64,000 bases of DNA from NCBI RefSeq assembly GCF_001423405.1, contig NZ_LMNS01000034.1, positions 526 to 64,525 on the forward strand, written 5' to 3'. A model generated the notes under the pieces. The model was not told where the DNA came from. It saw only the letters and a program-made list of their open reading frames with translations, and made no database searches. Below, one piece after another: positions 19,814 through 28,645 of this stretch (within the stretch, counting starts at the first letter, position 1; each line of letters starts with the position of its first letter). Position numbers and translations under genes: made by a program. Source of the DNA: Methylobacterium sp. Leaf123 (GTDB lineage Bacteria; Pseudomonadota; Alphaproteobacteria; Rhizobiales; Beijerinckiaceae).

Positions 19814-20467
19814 GTGATCCGCTTCGAGAACGTCACCAAGGTCTATTCCACCTATGGTCGGCGGCGCACTATCCTCGACCGGGTGAACTTCACTCTGAAG
19901 CCCGGCATCAGCTACGGCATCATGGGGATCAACGGTGCCGGCAAATCGACCACCATGAAGCTCATTGCCGGCGTCGAGGAACCGACCCGGGGCCGCATCT
20001 CCCGGGGTCTTCGCGTCTCCTGGCCGCTGGGCTTCGCAGGCGGCTTTAACTACAAGATGTCGGGCAGAGACAACGTCATCTTCGTCGCCCGGATCTACGG
20101 GGAGGATCCGCGGCGCGTGCTCGAATTCGTCGAGGATTTTTCCGAACTCGGCAGCTACCTCAACATGCCGGTCAGCACTTATTCGTCCGGTATGGGCTCG
20201 CGGCTCGCCTTCGGGATGAGCATGGCGATTCCCTTCGACACCTACCTCATCGACGAAACGCTCTCGGTGGGTGATGCGCGCTTCCAGAAGCGCTGCGCCG
20301 AGGTATTCAACAAGCGGCGCGAGACCGCGGACGTGATCCTGATCTCCCACACCATGGAGCAGATCCGCGAGTATTGCAGTCAGGCGCTGATCCTGATCAA
20401 CGGGCAAGCGGTGGTCTACGACGACGTCGATGAGGCGATTACGGCCTACCGGCGCCTGAACAGCTAA
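19814..20467 (+). CDS. kpsT: Capsule polysaccharide export ABC transporter, ATP-binding protein
   Basis: 217 residues from GTG, matching the usual length and start (VIRFENVTKVY) of KpsT/CtrD/BexA proteins. Walker A GINGAGKST, signature YSSGMGSR, Walker B DTYLIDE and switch LISHTM are intact. It would energise export of a group 2-type capsule or other lipid-linked polysaccharide with a KpsM permease, which is not in the window. About 150 bases separate it from the KpsE-like gene. The 300-bp spacer upstream of the gene has an A/T-rich start and no gene I can support. Confidence 0.92.
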   Translation: MIRFENVTKVYSTYGRRRTILDRVNFTLKPGISYGIMGINGAGKSTTMKLIAGVEEPTRGRISRGLRVSWPLGFAGGFNYKMSGRDNVIFVARIYGEDPRRVLEFVEDFSELGSYLNMPVSTYSSGMGSRLAFGMSMAIPFDTYLIDETLSVGDARFQKRCAEVFNKRRETADVILISHTMEQIREYCSQALILINGQAVVYDDVDEAITAYRRLNS

Positions 20468-20619
20468 AGGGGCGCCGGGCCGCACGATGGCGGCCTCCGG
20501 CTTATCGAGGCTCGGACACGCTTTCGCCGCGAGGGCGGGCCAGAGCTACGGGCGTGCGATCCGTCGCCGCCCATGATGCGGCGCGGCTGACCGTGCGAGG
20601 CGTGCGAGCACCGAAGACC

Positions 20620-21864
20620 ATGAGCACCGAGATCAGCAGTCCGAGCAGCGCACCGCTGACCACCGCCGACCGTTCGACGGCCGTCACGGAATCGCTCAAG
20701 CGGTTCGCCCGCATCGCGCGCCAATCCGACCACAAGAAGGGCATTCGCGCCTATCAGACGCATATCCGGCGCGATCCCTGGATCCCCGTCTTCTTCGTGC
20801 TCCTGTTCCTGCTGCCGACGCTGGTCACCGCCGGCTATTTCTACCTCATCGCCTCGGACCGCTACATCACCGAGGCACGCTTTGCCCTGCGCCCGGCGCT
20901 CGGCAACGTCGATAAGGTCCAGAGCGAAGACACGGGCAACAACAGCTCCCTGTCCAAGCAGATGATCGCCCAGGACACGCTGATCACGACGAGCTACATC
21001 GCCAGCCGGCAGATGATCGAGACCATGGAGCGGCAGATGCCGCTCCGCGAGATGTTCTCGCGGGACGGCATCGACTTCTTCTCGCGCTTCGACGCCGACG
21101 AGCCGATCGAGCGGTTCATGCGCTACTGGCACAAGCGCGTGACGACCTCGGTCGATTCCAATGGCGGCATCATCAGCCTGAAGGTCGCCGCCTTCGATCC
21201 GCAGGAATCCTACACGCTGACCCGCGCGCTTCTCGACGAGAGCGAGCGCATGGTGAACGAACTCAGCCTCAAGGCGCGCAACGCCGCGCTGGCCGAGAGC
21301 AGCCGCGAACTCAAGAACGCCGAGGAGCGCCTGCTCACCGTCCAGCGCGCCATGCGCGACCTGCGCAACCGTGCCGGCATTCTCGACGCGCAATCGGCCA
21401 ACAAGAACAACCTGTTGGTCATCGCGGAACTGCGCAAGAAGCGCATCGACCTTTCGGTGCAGCTCAACCAGAGCCTGCGCGATCTCGCGCCGGAGCGGCG
21501 TCCGATCCAGGATTTGAAGGCGCAGATCCAAGATCTCGATGACAACATCGAGAAGATCGAGCGGCAGATGACCAGCACCGACCCCGATCAGCGGCGCCTG
21601 CTGTCGGAGGCGATGACGGAATTCGAGGGGCTGGAGAACGAGCGCAAGAACGCGCTCCTCTATCACAACAAGGTGTTGGCCGCGAGCGAGCAGGCCCGCA
21701 TCGTCGCCAACCGGCAAATCGAGTTCTTCACGCCCGTGGTCAATCCGGTCGTGCCGACATCGGCGATCGAGCCGCGCAAACACCTGATCACGAGCATCGT
21801 CGCGCTCGTGGCCATGGCGGTGTTCGGCTTCAGCGTCCTGATCCGGAAGTATCTCTACAGCTAA
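20620..21864 (+). CDS. kpsE: KpsE/CtrB-like capsule export inner-membrane protein
   Basis: 414 residues. A first transmembrane segment (about 53-75, after RRDPWIPVFF), a large periplasmic part with a Wzz-like start (YITEARFALRP) and long coiled coils (about 200-350, Glu/Arg/Leu-rich), and a second transmembrane span near the C-terminus (about 390-410). This is the polysaccharide co-polymerase (PCP-3) layout of KpsE/BexC/CtrB. It bridges the ABC exporter with the outer-membrane channel. It sits just downstream of kpsT; no kpsM, kpsD or sugar-transfer genes are adjacent. Confidence 0.9.
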   Translation: MSTEISSPSSAPLTTADRSTAVTESLKRFARIARQSDHKKGIRAYQTHIRRDPWIPVFFVLLFLLPTLVTAGYFYLIASDRYITEARFALRPALGNVDKVQSEDTGNNSSLSKQMIAQDTLITTSYIASRQMIETMERQMPLREMFSRDGIDFFSRFDADEPIERFMRYWHKRVTTSVDSNGGIISLKVAAFDPQESYTLTRALLDESERMVNELSLKARNAALAESSRELKNAEERLLTVQRAMRDLRNRAGILDAQSANKNNLLVIAELRKKRIDLSVQLNQSLRDLAPERRPIQDLKAQIQDLDDNIEKIERQMTSTDPDQRRLLSEAMTEFEGLENERKNALLYHNKVLAASEQARIVANRQIEFFTPVVNPVVPTSAIEPRKHLITSIVALVAMAVFGFSVLIRKYLYS

Positions 21865-21874
21865 ACCTGCGGAC

Positions 21875-22591
21875 TCAGGCGATCTCGCCGGGCGGACGGC
21901 GGGTCGGCGGCGAGGCGGTGGGATCGGCCGGCGTACCCGGCTCGGGCGCGAGAGCGGGATCGGGCACCGGCGAGGGCGTTGCGGTCGCGCGCGGCTCACC
22001 CGCGGTGCCGCCGGTCCAGCCCTGCGCCCGCCAGCCCTCGGCGCGCTCGTCGAGATCGACCGCGCCGCCGCGCTGCATCAGGGCGATGACGCGGTCGGCG
22101 ACCTCCCCCTCCGCCCGCACGGTGACCACGGTGCCGCCGCGCCGAATGCCCTCGGCATAAGTCTCGGCATCGGCGCCGCTCAGGCCCGCGCCGGTCAAGG
22201 CGCCGATCAGGCCGCCCGCGGCCGCTCCCACCCCGGCCCCCGACAGGGCTGCGACGAGCCAGCCCGCCGCGATCACCGGTCCGGCGCCGGGGATCGCGAG
22301 CAGCCCAAGGCTCGCGAGCAAGCCCGCGCCGCCGCCGAGGACGGTGCCGACCGTCGCACCCGCTCCCGCCCCTTCGGCCGCCGAACTCTCATGCTCGCTT
22401 GCCGAGCCATGGCCCGGCGCCGCCGGCTCGCCCGCGGCCCCACCGGCCAAGGCACCGGCCGCTCGATCCCCGCCGTTCAGCGAGACGATGCCGATATCGG
22501 ATTGCGGCACGCCCGCCGCCTCGATGCGATCGATGACGCGGGCGGCGGCGTCCTGGTTGTCGAACAGGGCGGTGACGGCGCGTGCTGCCAT
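21875..22591 (-). CDS. General-stress-type protein with glycine-zipper membrane-like centre
   Basis: 238 residues. The start (AARAVTALFDNQDAAARVIDRIEAAGVPQSDIGIVS) is typical of the 'heat induced stress protein YflT / GSP17M' type. The centre is very Gly/Ala-rich with long hydrophobic stretches (about 82-135), like a glycine zipper. A second small alpha/beta unit (YAEGIRRGGTVVTVRAEGEVADRVIALMQ) follows, then a Pro/Ala/Thr-rich tail. ATG 22591 has AGAGGAA upstream. Possibly stress-related; direct function unknown. Confidence 0.72.
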   Translation of the reverse strand: MAARAVTALFDNQDAAARVIDRIEAAGVPQSDIGIVSLNGGDRAAGALAGGAAGEPAAPGHGSASEHESSAAEGAGAGATVGTVLGGGAGLLASLGLLAIPGAGPVIAAGWLVAALSGAGVGAAAGGLIGALTGAGLSGADAETYAEGIRRGGTVVTVRAEGEVADRVIALMQRGGAVDLDERAEGWRAQGWTGGTAGEPRATATPSPVPDPALAPEPGTPADPTASPPTRRPPGEIA

Positions 22592-22628
22592 GGTCGTTCC
22601 TCTCATCTGCTGTGGGGTCGGCCAGCCG

Positions 22629-22934
22629 TCACTCGGCGGCGACGTTGCCCCGGAAATCCATGCCGACGTTCAGCGTGCGGCCCGCATGCTCGGCCCGCCC
22701 GCGCCAGATGCCCTGCCCGTCGAGCTTCAGGTCGGCGACGTCGGCAAAGCCCATCTCGGCGAACCGCGCGCGCACCTGCGCGGCGGTGAAGCTGTTGGCG
22801 CCCGGCTCGAGCCGCCCGCCCACGGCCCCATGCGCCTTCTCCGCCGGTGTCACGGCGGGCGCCATGGGCTCCGGCGCGGCACGGACCGCCGTCGATGCCA
22901 GCATGGCGAGGAGGAGAAGGGGAAGGGCGCGCAT
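22629..22934 (-). CDS. Small secreted hypothetical protein
   Basis: 101 residues with a clean Sec signal peptide (MRALPLLLLAML..., cleavage after VRA). The mature part holds a helix-strand unit (FTAAQVRARFAEMGFADVADLKLDGQGIW) followed by strands ending in VGMDFRGNVAAE, similar in pattern to PepSY-like small periplasmic domains. It lies 37 bases upstream of the stress-type gene on the same strand and may be co-transcribed with it. Function not recognised. Confidence 0.72.
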   Translation of the reverse strand: MRALPLLLLAMLASTAVRAAPEPMAPAVTPAEKAHGAVGGRLEPGANSFTAAQVRARFAEMGFADVADLKLDGQGIWRGRAEHAGRTLNVGMDFRGNVAAE

Positions 22935-23044
22935 GGCTCACAGGCTCGTCCGCAGGGGCTCGGCCGTTCGCCGGGCCGGTTGCCTGACCAAGCCCCGTCA
23001 CCGGCCGAGGTTCCGTCCCGAGGCGGGCGTTGTCGGGGCCGGCG

Positions 23045-23061
23045 TTAACGCATCGCTAACC
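23045..23061 (+). promoter_or_regulatory. CtrA-type binding box upstream of flhA
   Basis: TTAAcgcatcgCTAACC: two half-sites with exactly seven bases between them, close to the alphaproteobacterial CtrA consensus TTAA-N7-TTAA. It lies about 75 bases before the flhA start, and ctrA itself is in the window. One mismatch in the second half-site. Recognised from the motif, not tested. Confidence 0.6.
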
Positions 23062-23134
23062 CTGTACCCGGCAAATCCTGCCGGGTGCGGTCCTGCGGGT
23101 GGCCCGCGCGATTCGACTTCGGGGATTCGGCGCG

Positions 23135-25282
23135 ATGAGCGAAACGGCCAGGGCCGTTCCAGCGGGAGCAGGCGGGCTTGGTGCCCTGTCGTCCCTGCGC
23201 ATGCCGAACCGGGCGAGCTTCCAGGCGCTCTCAAAGCGCTCGGACCTTTTCTTCGCCACTGCGGTGATGGGCATCCTCGTGGTGCTGATCTTCCCGCTGC
23301 CGGCCTTCCTGCTCGACATGTTGCTCGCGGTCTCGATCATCCTCTCGGTGTTGATCATGATGACCGGGCTGTTCATCGACAACCCGCTCGAATTCACCGT
23401 CTTCCCGACGCTGCTGCTGGTTGCGACCTTGCTGCGGCTCGCGCTCAACCTCGCCTCGACCCGGCTGATCCTCGGCCATGGCCACGAGGGCACGGCGGCG
23501 GCGGGCCACGTCATCGAGGCCTTCGGGCACTTCGTGATGGGCGGCAACTTCGTGATCGGGATCATCGTGTTCGCGATTCTGATCATCGTGAACTTCGTCG
23601 TCATCACCAAGGGCTCGGGCCGCATCGCCGAGGTGGCCGCGCGCTTCACCCTCGACGCCATGCCCGGCAAGCAGATGGCGATCGACGCCGACCTCTCGGC
23701 CGGGCTGATCGACGAGAAGGTGGCCAAGGCCCGCCGCTCGGCGTTGGAGGAGGAATCCTCGTTCTTCGGCGCCATGGACGGCGCGTCGAAATTCGTGCGC
23801 GGCGACGCGGTGGCCGCGCTCCTCATCACCGGCATCAACGTGGTCGGCGGCATCATCATCGGCGTCGCCCAGCAGGGGCTGGGCTTTGCCGAGGCCGCCA
23901 AGACCTACACCCTGCTCACCATCGGCGACGGGCTGGCCTCTCAGGTGCCGGCGCTGATCGTCTCGACCGCGGCCGGCATCCTCGTCTCGAAGGCCGGCGT
24001 GAAGGGCGCCGCCGACAAGGCGCTCGGCAAGCAGATGGCGAACTATCCCAAAGCGCTCGGCATGTCGGCCGGCGTCATGATCCTGATCGCGCTGCTGCCC
24101 GGCATGCCGATGCTGCCCTTCCTCGCCCTCGGCGGCGCCTCCGGCTACGCGGCGTGGCGCATCGCCAAGACGCAGCGCGAGACCCCGCCCGAGGCGGCCG
24201 AGGGCACACCCGGCGCCGGCGCTCCCGGCGGCAGCGGGGCACCGGCCGAGGAAACCGTCACCGACCTCCTGAAGCTCGACGACCTCAAGCTGGAAATGGG
24301 CTACGCGCTCCTCGCCCTCGTCAACGGCGAGGGTCAGGACCGGCTCACCGACCAGATCAAGGCCCTGCGCCGCCAGCTCGCGGCGGAACTCGGCATCGTC
24401 ATGCCCTCGGTGCGCATCCTCGACAATGTGAGCCTGGAGGCCAATACCTACGTGGTGCGGGTGAAGGAGATCGAGGCCGGCACGGGCCAGGTCTTCCCCG
24501 GCCAGTTCATGGCGATGGACCCGATGGGCGGCCAGGTGCAGCTCCCCGGCCAACACCTGCTGGAGCCGACCTTCGGCCTCCCCGCGACCTGGGTCGATGC
24601 CGGCTTGCGCGATCAGGCCCAGCTCAAAGGCTACACCGTGGTCGATGCGGCCACCGTGATCTCGACGCACCTGACCGAACTGATCAAGGCCCACGTCTCG
24701 GAACTCCTGAACCACGTCGAGGTGCAGAAGCTGCTGCGCGAACTGCCCAAGGAGCACACCGAACTCCTCAAGGAAGTGGTGCCCTCGCAGATCGCCACCA
24801 CCGGCATCCAGCGGGTGCTGCAACTGCTGCTCACCGAACGGGTCTCGGTGCGCGACCTCGGCTCCATCGTCGAGGGCATCGCCGAAGTCGCCGGCCACGT
24901 GAAGAATCCGCGCGACATCGTCGAGCATGTCCGCGCCCGGCTCGGCCGCCAGATCTGCGCGCAGTACCAGGGCCCAGACGGAACGCTGCCGATCATCACC
25001 CTGTCGCCGGCCTGGGAGCAGGCCTTCCTCGAATCGATCGTCGGCGAGCGCGAGGAGCGCTACCTCGCGATGCAGCCCTCGAAGCTCACCGAGTTCGTCA
25101 ACACAGTGCGCGACCGCTTCGAGCAGGCGGCCCGCATGGGCGAGATGCCGGTGCTCGTCACCTCCGTGCAGGCCCGGCCGTTCGTGCGCTCGATCATCGA
25201 GCGCTTCCGCCGCGAGACCCCGGTGATGAGCCAGGCGGAGATTCATTCCCGCGCGCGGCTGCGGACGGTCGGATCGGTGTGA
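23135..25282 (+). CDS. flhA: FlhA, flagellar export apparatus protein
   Basis: 715 residues. The N-terminal half is a multi-span membrane domain (about eight segments between residues 40 and 335) with the FHIPEP signature RLALNLASTRLIL. The cytosolic half begins near residue 385 and ends with the conserved region around ALRRQLAAELGIVMPSVRILDN and the C-terminal domain. FlhA forms the ring of the flagellar type III exporter that receives substrate-chaperone complexes. Start chosen at 23135 rather than the in-frame 23099. No other flagellar gene is directly adjacent; fliI and fliJ lie 3 kb away. A CtrA-type box upstream suggests cell-cycle control. Confidence 0.96.
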   Translation: MSETARAVPAGAGGLGALSSLRMPNRASFQALSKRSDLFFATAVMGILVVLIFPLPAFLLDMLLAVSIILSVLIMMTGLFIDNPLEFTVFPTLLLVATLLRLALNLASTRLILGHGHEGTAAAGHVIEAFGHFVMGGNFVIGIIVFAILIIVNFVVITKGSGRIAEVAARFTLDAMPGKQMAIDADLSAGLIDEKVAKARRSALEEESSFFGAMDGASKFVRGDAVAALLITGINVVGGIIIGVAQQGLGFAEAAKTYTLLTIGDGLASQVPALIVSTAAGILVSKAGVKGAADKALGKQMANYPKALGMSAGVMILIALLPGMPMLPFLALGGASGYAAWRIAKTQRETPPEAAEGTPGAGAPGGSGAPAEETVTDLLKLDDLKLEMGYALLALVNGEGQDRLTDQIKALRRQLAAELGIVMPSVRILDNVSLEANTYVVRVKEIEAGTGQVFPGQFMAMDPMGGQVQLPGQHLLEPTFGLPATWVDAGLRDQAQLKGYTVVDAATVISTHLTELIKAHVSELLNHVEVQKLLRELPKEHTELLKEVVPSQIATTGIQRVLQLLLTERVSVRDLGSIVEGIAEVAGHVKNPRDIVEHVRARLGRQICAQYQGPDGTLPIITLSPAWEQAFLESIVGEREERYLAMQPSKLTEFVNTVRDRFEQAARMGEMPVLVTSVQARPFVRSIIERFRRETPVMSQAEIHSRARLRTVGSV

Positions 25283-25290
25283 GGGCGTAA

Positions 25291-25310
25291 CGCCCGCTCT
25301 CACGCGGGCG
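25291..25310 (+). terminator. Short hairpin after flhA
   Basis: CGCCCGC (25291-25297) and GCGGGCG (25304-25310) form a seven-pair stem with a six-base loop, eight bases after the flhA stop. No T-run follows, so its strength as a terminator is doubtful. Confidence 0.35.
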
Positions 25311-25346
25311 ATGACAGCGCGACGAGAGGTTTGTGAGCGATCCGGC

Positions 25347-25529
25347 ATGGCCCAAGCTGTGACCAGCACCCCCGAGGCCAAGCACACCATCACCGGTGTC
25401 GCCCGCGCCTCGGAGGAGACCGGGGCGGCCTCCGCACAGGTGCTCGGTGCCGCCGCGGAGCTGTCTCAGCAATCCGATCACCTGCGGGCCGAAATCCGAG
25501 GCTTTCCGGCGACGGTGCACGCCGCCTGA
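25347..25529 (+). pseudogene. Remnant of a methyl-accepting chemotaxis protein (C-terminal tail)
   Basis: An open frame of 60 residues whose second half (ARASEETGAASAQVLGAAAE followed by LSQQSDHLRAEIR) matches the extreme C-terminus of alphaproteobacterial chemoreceptors, where 'ETG-A-A-Q-VL-GAA-EL-Q-S-LR-E' closes the signalling helix before a short tail ending 'ATV-AA'. The sensory, HAMP and signalling-hairpin parts are missing, and the preceding stretch keeps only a trace of homology. It is therefore a gene relic. It sits behind flhA and ahead of a strong hairpin, probably the old receptor gene's terminator. Confidence 0.65.
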
Positions 25530-25560
25530 GGCCCGGCCCGATCGCGGACGGCCGTACGAA

Positions 25561-25598
25561 AAGAGCCGAGCCGACCTCAACGGGTCGGCTCGGCTCTT
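25561..25598. terminator. Strong bidirectional hairpin terminator
   Basis: A perfect 16-pair stem: AAGAGCCGAGCCGACC (25561-25576) and its complement at 25583-25598, with a six-base loop. On the minus strand the stem is followed by a short T-rich run (CTCTTTTC). It probably ends the chemoreceptor remnant on the plus strand and the small gene at 25680-25820 on the minus strand. Confidence 0.75.
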
Positions 25599-25679
25599 GA
25601 TTCTGCGGGTGTTGTTCTTTCGAAGGGACGGCGTCGCCGGGAGTCAGCTCAACGGCTCGGCGCTGGCGTCAGCCGCCGG

Positions 25680-25820
25680 TCAGGCGTGTCCCTCGATCGC
25701 GCGCAGGACGGCGACCATTTGGTCGGCCTGGGAACGCGTGAGCCCGCTGCTGATGATCGTGCCGTCCCGGCAGATCGAACAGGTGCCGTCTTCGGCGACC
25801 CGAATTTTGATCGAAGCCAT
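25680..25820 (-). CDS. 46-residue hypothetical protein with CSIC motif
   Basis: A short protein starting MASIKIRVAEDG, with a Cys-Ser-Ile-Cys pair in a strand-turn context (GTCSICRDGTIISSG) followed by a helix (SQADQMVAVLRAIEG). It looks like a small folded domain rather than a random frame. Start could also be ATG 25829 or the longer 25904. A strong hairpin lies downstream of its stop. Not recognised; the CxxC might bind metal or form a disulfide. Confidence 0.5.
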   Translation of the reverse strand: MASIKIRVAEDGTCSICRDGTIISSGLTRSQADQMVAVLRAIEGHA

Positions 25821-26052
25821 GATGTCCATCCAGGAGCCAGAGCGGCTCCCCATTCCGTCGAAGCTTAACCGTTCCTGAAAGGCTCGCAACCCTGCGCGTC
25901 CCATTCATCCACGGCAGCGGTGTCAGGTAAGGATCGATGAACCCGCCGTCACTGCGACGAAATGGACGCGGAACTGAGGGCGCGTGGTCCGAAACGCAAC
26001 CGGCGGCGCGCTCGCGAGAGCGGCCGCCGGCAGGAGTGTCGACGATGGTGGA

Positions 26053-27105
26053 TCAGACCGCCTTCTTCTCGAGCCGCCGCTCGATCACGTGGTTGTCGAG
26101 GCCCGGCGAGACGAGCGGCGGCTCAGGCGCGGCCTTGCCGTCCTTGCCCAGCGCGTTCGTGAGGCGGGAGCGCTCGAACAGCAGCACCACGACGATCGCC
26201 ACGGCGAACGGGATGATCAGGTAGAACAGGCGGAAGATCAGCACCGCGGCGAGAACCGGCGCCTTCTCGGCATCGGTCTGGAGCTGCATGGCGGTGAAGA
26301 ACACGAGTTCGAACACGCCGAGGCCGCCCGGTGCGTGCGAGGCGAGCGCGACGGAGAACGAGGCGAGGAAGATGCCGAGCACCGCGATGAAACCGGGATT
26401 CAGGGCATCCGGCAGGGCGAAGTAGATGATGCCGGCCGCACCCAGCAGCTCCAGCGGCGCCGCGATGAGCTGGCGCACCATGATGCCAGGCCGCGGATAC
26501 TCGATCTTGAAATTGCGGATCGTCAGCGGGCGAAAGCGCAGCACCGAGCCGAGGACGTAGAGCGCGACGAAACCAAGCAGGCCGAAGCCGACCAGACGCG
26601 AGGTCGCGGGATTGGTCAGCACCGCGGGCAGCAGGTTGTCGAGCCGCGCGAGCAGGCCCGGATCGTAGACCAGAACGAAGCCGCCGAGGAGGATCGTGCC
26701 GAGGCCGAAGGTGAAGGAGCAGAGCGCCACCAGCACCGCGACCTGCGCTGCCGAAAGGCCCTTCGAGGTATAGGCCCGGTAGCGCACCAGGGCGCCGGAG
26801 AAGACCGAGGCGCCGATATTGTGCGAGAGCGCGTAGGTCGTGAACGAGCACAGCGAAACGAACAGCCACGAGATGTGGCGCACGCCCAGATGCAGCAGCG
26901 CGATCCGGTCGTACCAAGCCAGCGCGGCGTAGGCGACGAGGGTGGAGAGGGCCGCGAACAGGAAGTGGTGGAGCGGGATGGCGGCGAACGCCGCCTCGAT
27001 GCTCGCCCAGGACAGGGTCTTCAACTGCCCCCAGAGCAGGTAGCAGGACACCGCCACCGCGGTGAGCCCGATCAGCCCCCAGAAGACTTCACTGACTTTT
27101 TTCAT
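26053..27105 (-). CDS. YbhN/UPF0104-type membrane protein (lysylphosphatidylglycerol synthase membrane-domain family)
   Basis: 350 residues with about eight transmembrane segments. Typical landmarks of the family are present: ALSHNIGASVFSGALVRYRAY near residues 100-120, and ASHAPGGLGVFELVF near 265-280, the flippase-like helices of MprF-type proteins. The aminoacyl-transferase domain of MprF is absent, so it is likely a lipid-flippase-like protein. Start chosen at ATG 27105 (MKKVSEV), with GGCGG upstream. The tail is charged and probably cytosolic. No operon partners on the same strand nearby. Confidence 0.83.
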   Translation of the reverse strand: MKKVSEVFWGLIGLTAVAVSCYLLWGQLKTLSWASIEAAFAAIPLHHFLFAALSTLVAYAALAWYDRIALLHLGVRHISWLFVSLCSFTTYALSHNIGASVFSGALVRYRAYTSKGLSAAQVAVLVALCSFTFGLGTILLGGFVLVYDPGLLARLDNLLPAVLTNPATSRLVGFGLLGFVALYVLGSVLRFRPLTIRNFKIEYPRPGIMVRQLIAAPLELLGAAGIIYFALPDALNPGFIAVLGIFLASFSVALASHAPGGLGVFELVFFTAMQLQTDAEKAPVLAAVLIFRLFYLIIPFAVAIVVVLLFERSRLTNALGKDGKAAPEPPLVSPGLDNHVIERRLEKKAV

Positions 27106-27365
27106 GGATGTCCGCCGCCTCTCTCGGGAGCGGTCTCTCCTGCGCCACGACCGCGCGCATCGCAAGCGGGACTGGGCAACCGTCTCGATGGGGCCGGCTC
27201 TTGCCGTCAGATCATGACGGTTTCATGCCGAAACATGCGGCTCTGGTGGATTCAGCCGGTCTCGCGCACACCGCTTTTCCGTGCGGCTCGTGCGCCAGGA
27301 AATGAAACGCGACGAACGCGCGGATACAATCCTGGAGGCAAGCGCGGACCGGCTTGGCCCCTACC

Positions 27366-27899
27366 CTACCGCGACGGCGTGACCTGATCGATATAGGTCG
27401 CGCTGGGCCCTCTCAGATCCGTGGGATTCACCCGCTCGCGATTGCCGGATCTGCCCTTGCCCGAACCCGGAATGGGTCCGGCCGCGTCGATGAGAGCCTC
27501 GTTGGTGATCGGGCCTGGGCGAAGCGCGTCGGTCCGGGGCCCCGGCCCCAAACGCTGCCCCTCATAGAGATTGATGCAGTCGCGCAGGGCGATCGGGTCG
27601 CGAATGAAGGTGCAGTCATTCACATTCGGGACGGGCGCCGCGCCGTTCGGAGTCACGAGGTTCTGGGCCACCCCGACACGCGATGCGGGCGTCGGCCCGA
27701 ACGTCTCGGCCCGATAGGCGATGCCGTCCGGGGCGATGACGTTTCCTGCCGTCACATCCGATGGGGCGCCGCCCACATCCGACGCGGTCACCTGAGGCCC
27801 GCTTCCATCCAGCGAGATCACGCGCTGCGCAAATGCAGTCGAGGGGATAAAACCGGCGACACACGCCGCGAGCAGGACCTTGGTTCCAAACTGCAGCAT
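27366..27899 (-). CDS. Secreted hypothetical protein
   Basis: 177 residues with a Sec signal peptide (to AFAQ). The mature part is low in regular structure, Gly/Pro/Asn-rich, with two cysteines in NDCTFIRDPIALRDCINLYEGQRLGPGP. AGGTGCGAC lies just before the ATG. No family recognised. The 260-bp spacer towards the YbhN-type gene and the 246-bp spacer towards fliJ hold nothing I can support. Confidence 0.65.
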   Translation of the reverse strand: MLQFGTKVLLAACVAGFIPSTAFAQRVISLDGSGPQVTASDVGGAPSDVTAGNVIAPDGIAYRAETFGPTPASRVGVAQNLVTPNGAAPVPNVNDCTFIRDPIALRDCINLYEGQRLGPGPRTDALRPGPITNEALIDAAGPIPGSGKGRSGNRERVNPTDLRGPSATYIDQVTPSR

Positions 27900-28145
27900 G
27901 TCGCACCTATGAGAGAGCGGAGCGCGCCACTAAGTGGTTCGCTGCCGACTACATAGGTAAAAACTTCGTTTCCTATTCGCGGTTCCCCCGGTCGCCGTCA
28001 GGCCGGCACAGGCACTCAGCCGGGCTGCCGGGCCGGGTCGCGGCGTGCGGTTCCGATGGGGTGCCGGCAGGAAGCCGTGATCTCGCTTGCGTCGCCGGCC
28101 TCGTGCGGCCGGCGCGCTCGACAATTCAGCCGACGATCTCAGCCC

Positions 28146-28550
28146 TCAGGCGCGCGCCCGAAGCCCGATCGCGTCCATCTCGGCCTGTTCGCGGGCGGCT
28201 TCGGCCGCGCGCTCGGCGGAGCGCTCGCGATCCTCCAGGATCTCGACCTTCTTCAGTTCTTCGAACGCCTCGCCGAGTTCGGCCTTGGCCTCGGCAAGCT
28301 GGCCTTCCAGAGCGGCGGCCGACTGGCGCATGTTGTCCCGGCGGCCGGTGGCGGCGCGGGCATAGGTCGGGTAGGCGAAATGGGCCGGATCGGAGATCCC
28401 GGCACGGGCCTCCTCCTGCGAGACTTCCCGGTCGAGTTCGGCCGCCATGCGGTTGAAGTCGGCCATCATCATCTCGATCTGCGCCACCCTGCGGCGCTTC
28501 TCATCCACCTGGAACCGACGCAACCGGATCAGCGTGTCACGCGATTTCAT
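28146..28550 (-). CDS. fliJ: FliJ-like flagellar export protein
   Basis: 134 residues, predicted as one long helical hairpin: MKSRDTLIRLRRFQVDEKRRRVAQIEMMM opening and heptad-like Ala/Glu/Arg/Leu repeats to the end. Length, charge and coiled-coil content fit FliJ, the stalk protein that sits in the FliI hexamer and connects it to FlhA. It lies 95 bases downstream of fliI on the same strand. Sequence of FliJ is poorly conserved, so the identity rests on size, fold and place. Start at 28550 rather than the longer 28649 frame. Confidence 0.8.
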   Translation of the reverse strand: MKSRDTLIRLRRFQVDEKRRRVAQIEMMMADFNRMAAELDREVSQEEARAGISDPAHFAYPTYARAATGRRDNMRQSAAALEGQLAEAKAELGEAFEELKKVEILEDRERSAERAAEAAREQAEMDAIGLRARA

Positions 28551-28645
28551 GTCGGGCCATCCACTCCACGCTACGCCGGGACGCGACCCGATCGGCGCGG
28601 GCGATCCACATGGACCGTTACCCCGACGCGCTCTTCGAAGTCGCC

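Noticed and set aside
20554..20619. Upstream extension of the KpsE-like protein
   Set aside because: The extra 22 residues have no homologous look; the later ATG gives the normal KpsE start.
22582..25290. A 902-codon frame overlapping flhA on the same strand
   Set aside because: Flanked by real genes and covering flhA out of frame; very rich in Arg and Pro. FlhA is certain, so this is a shadow.
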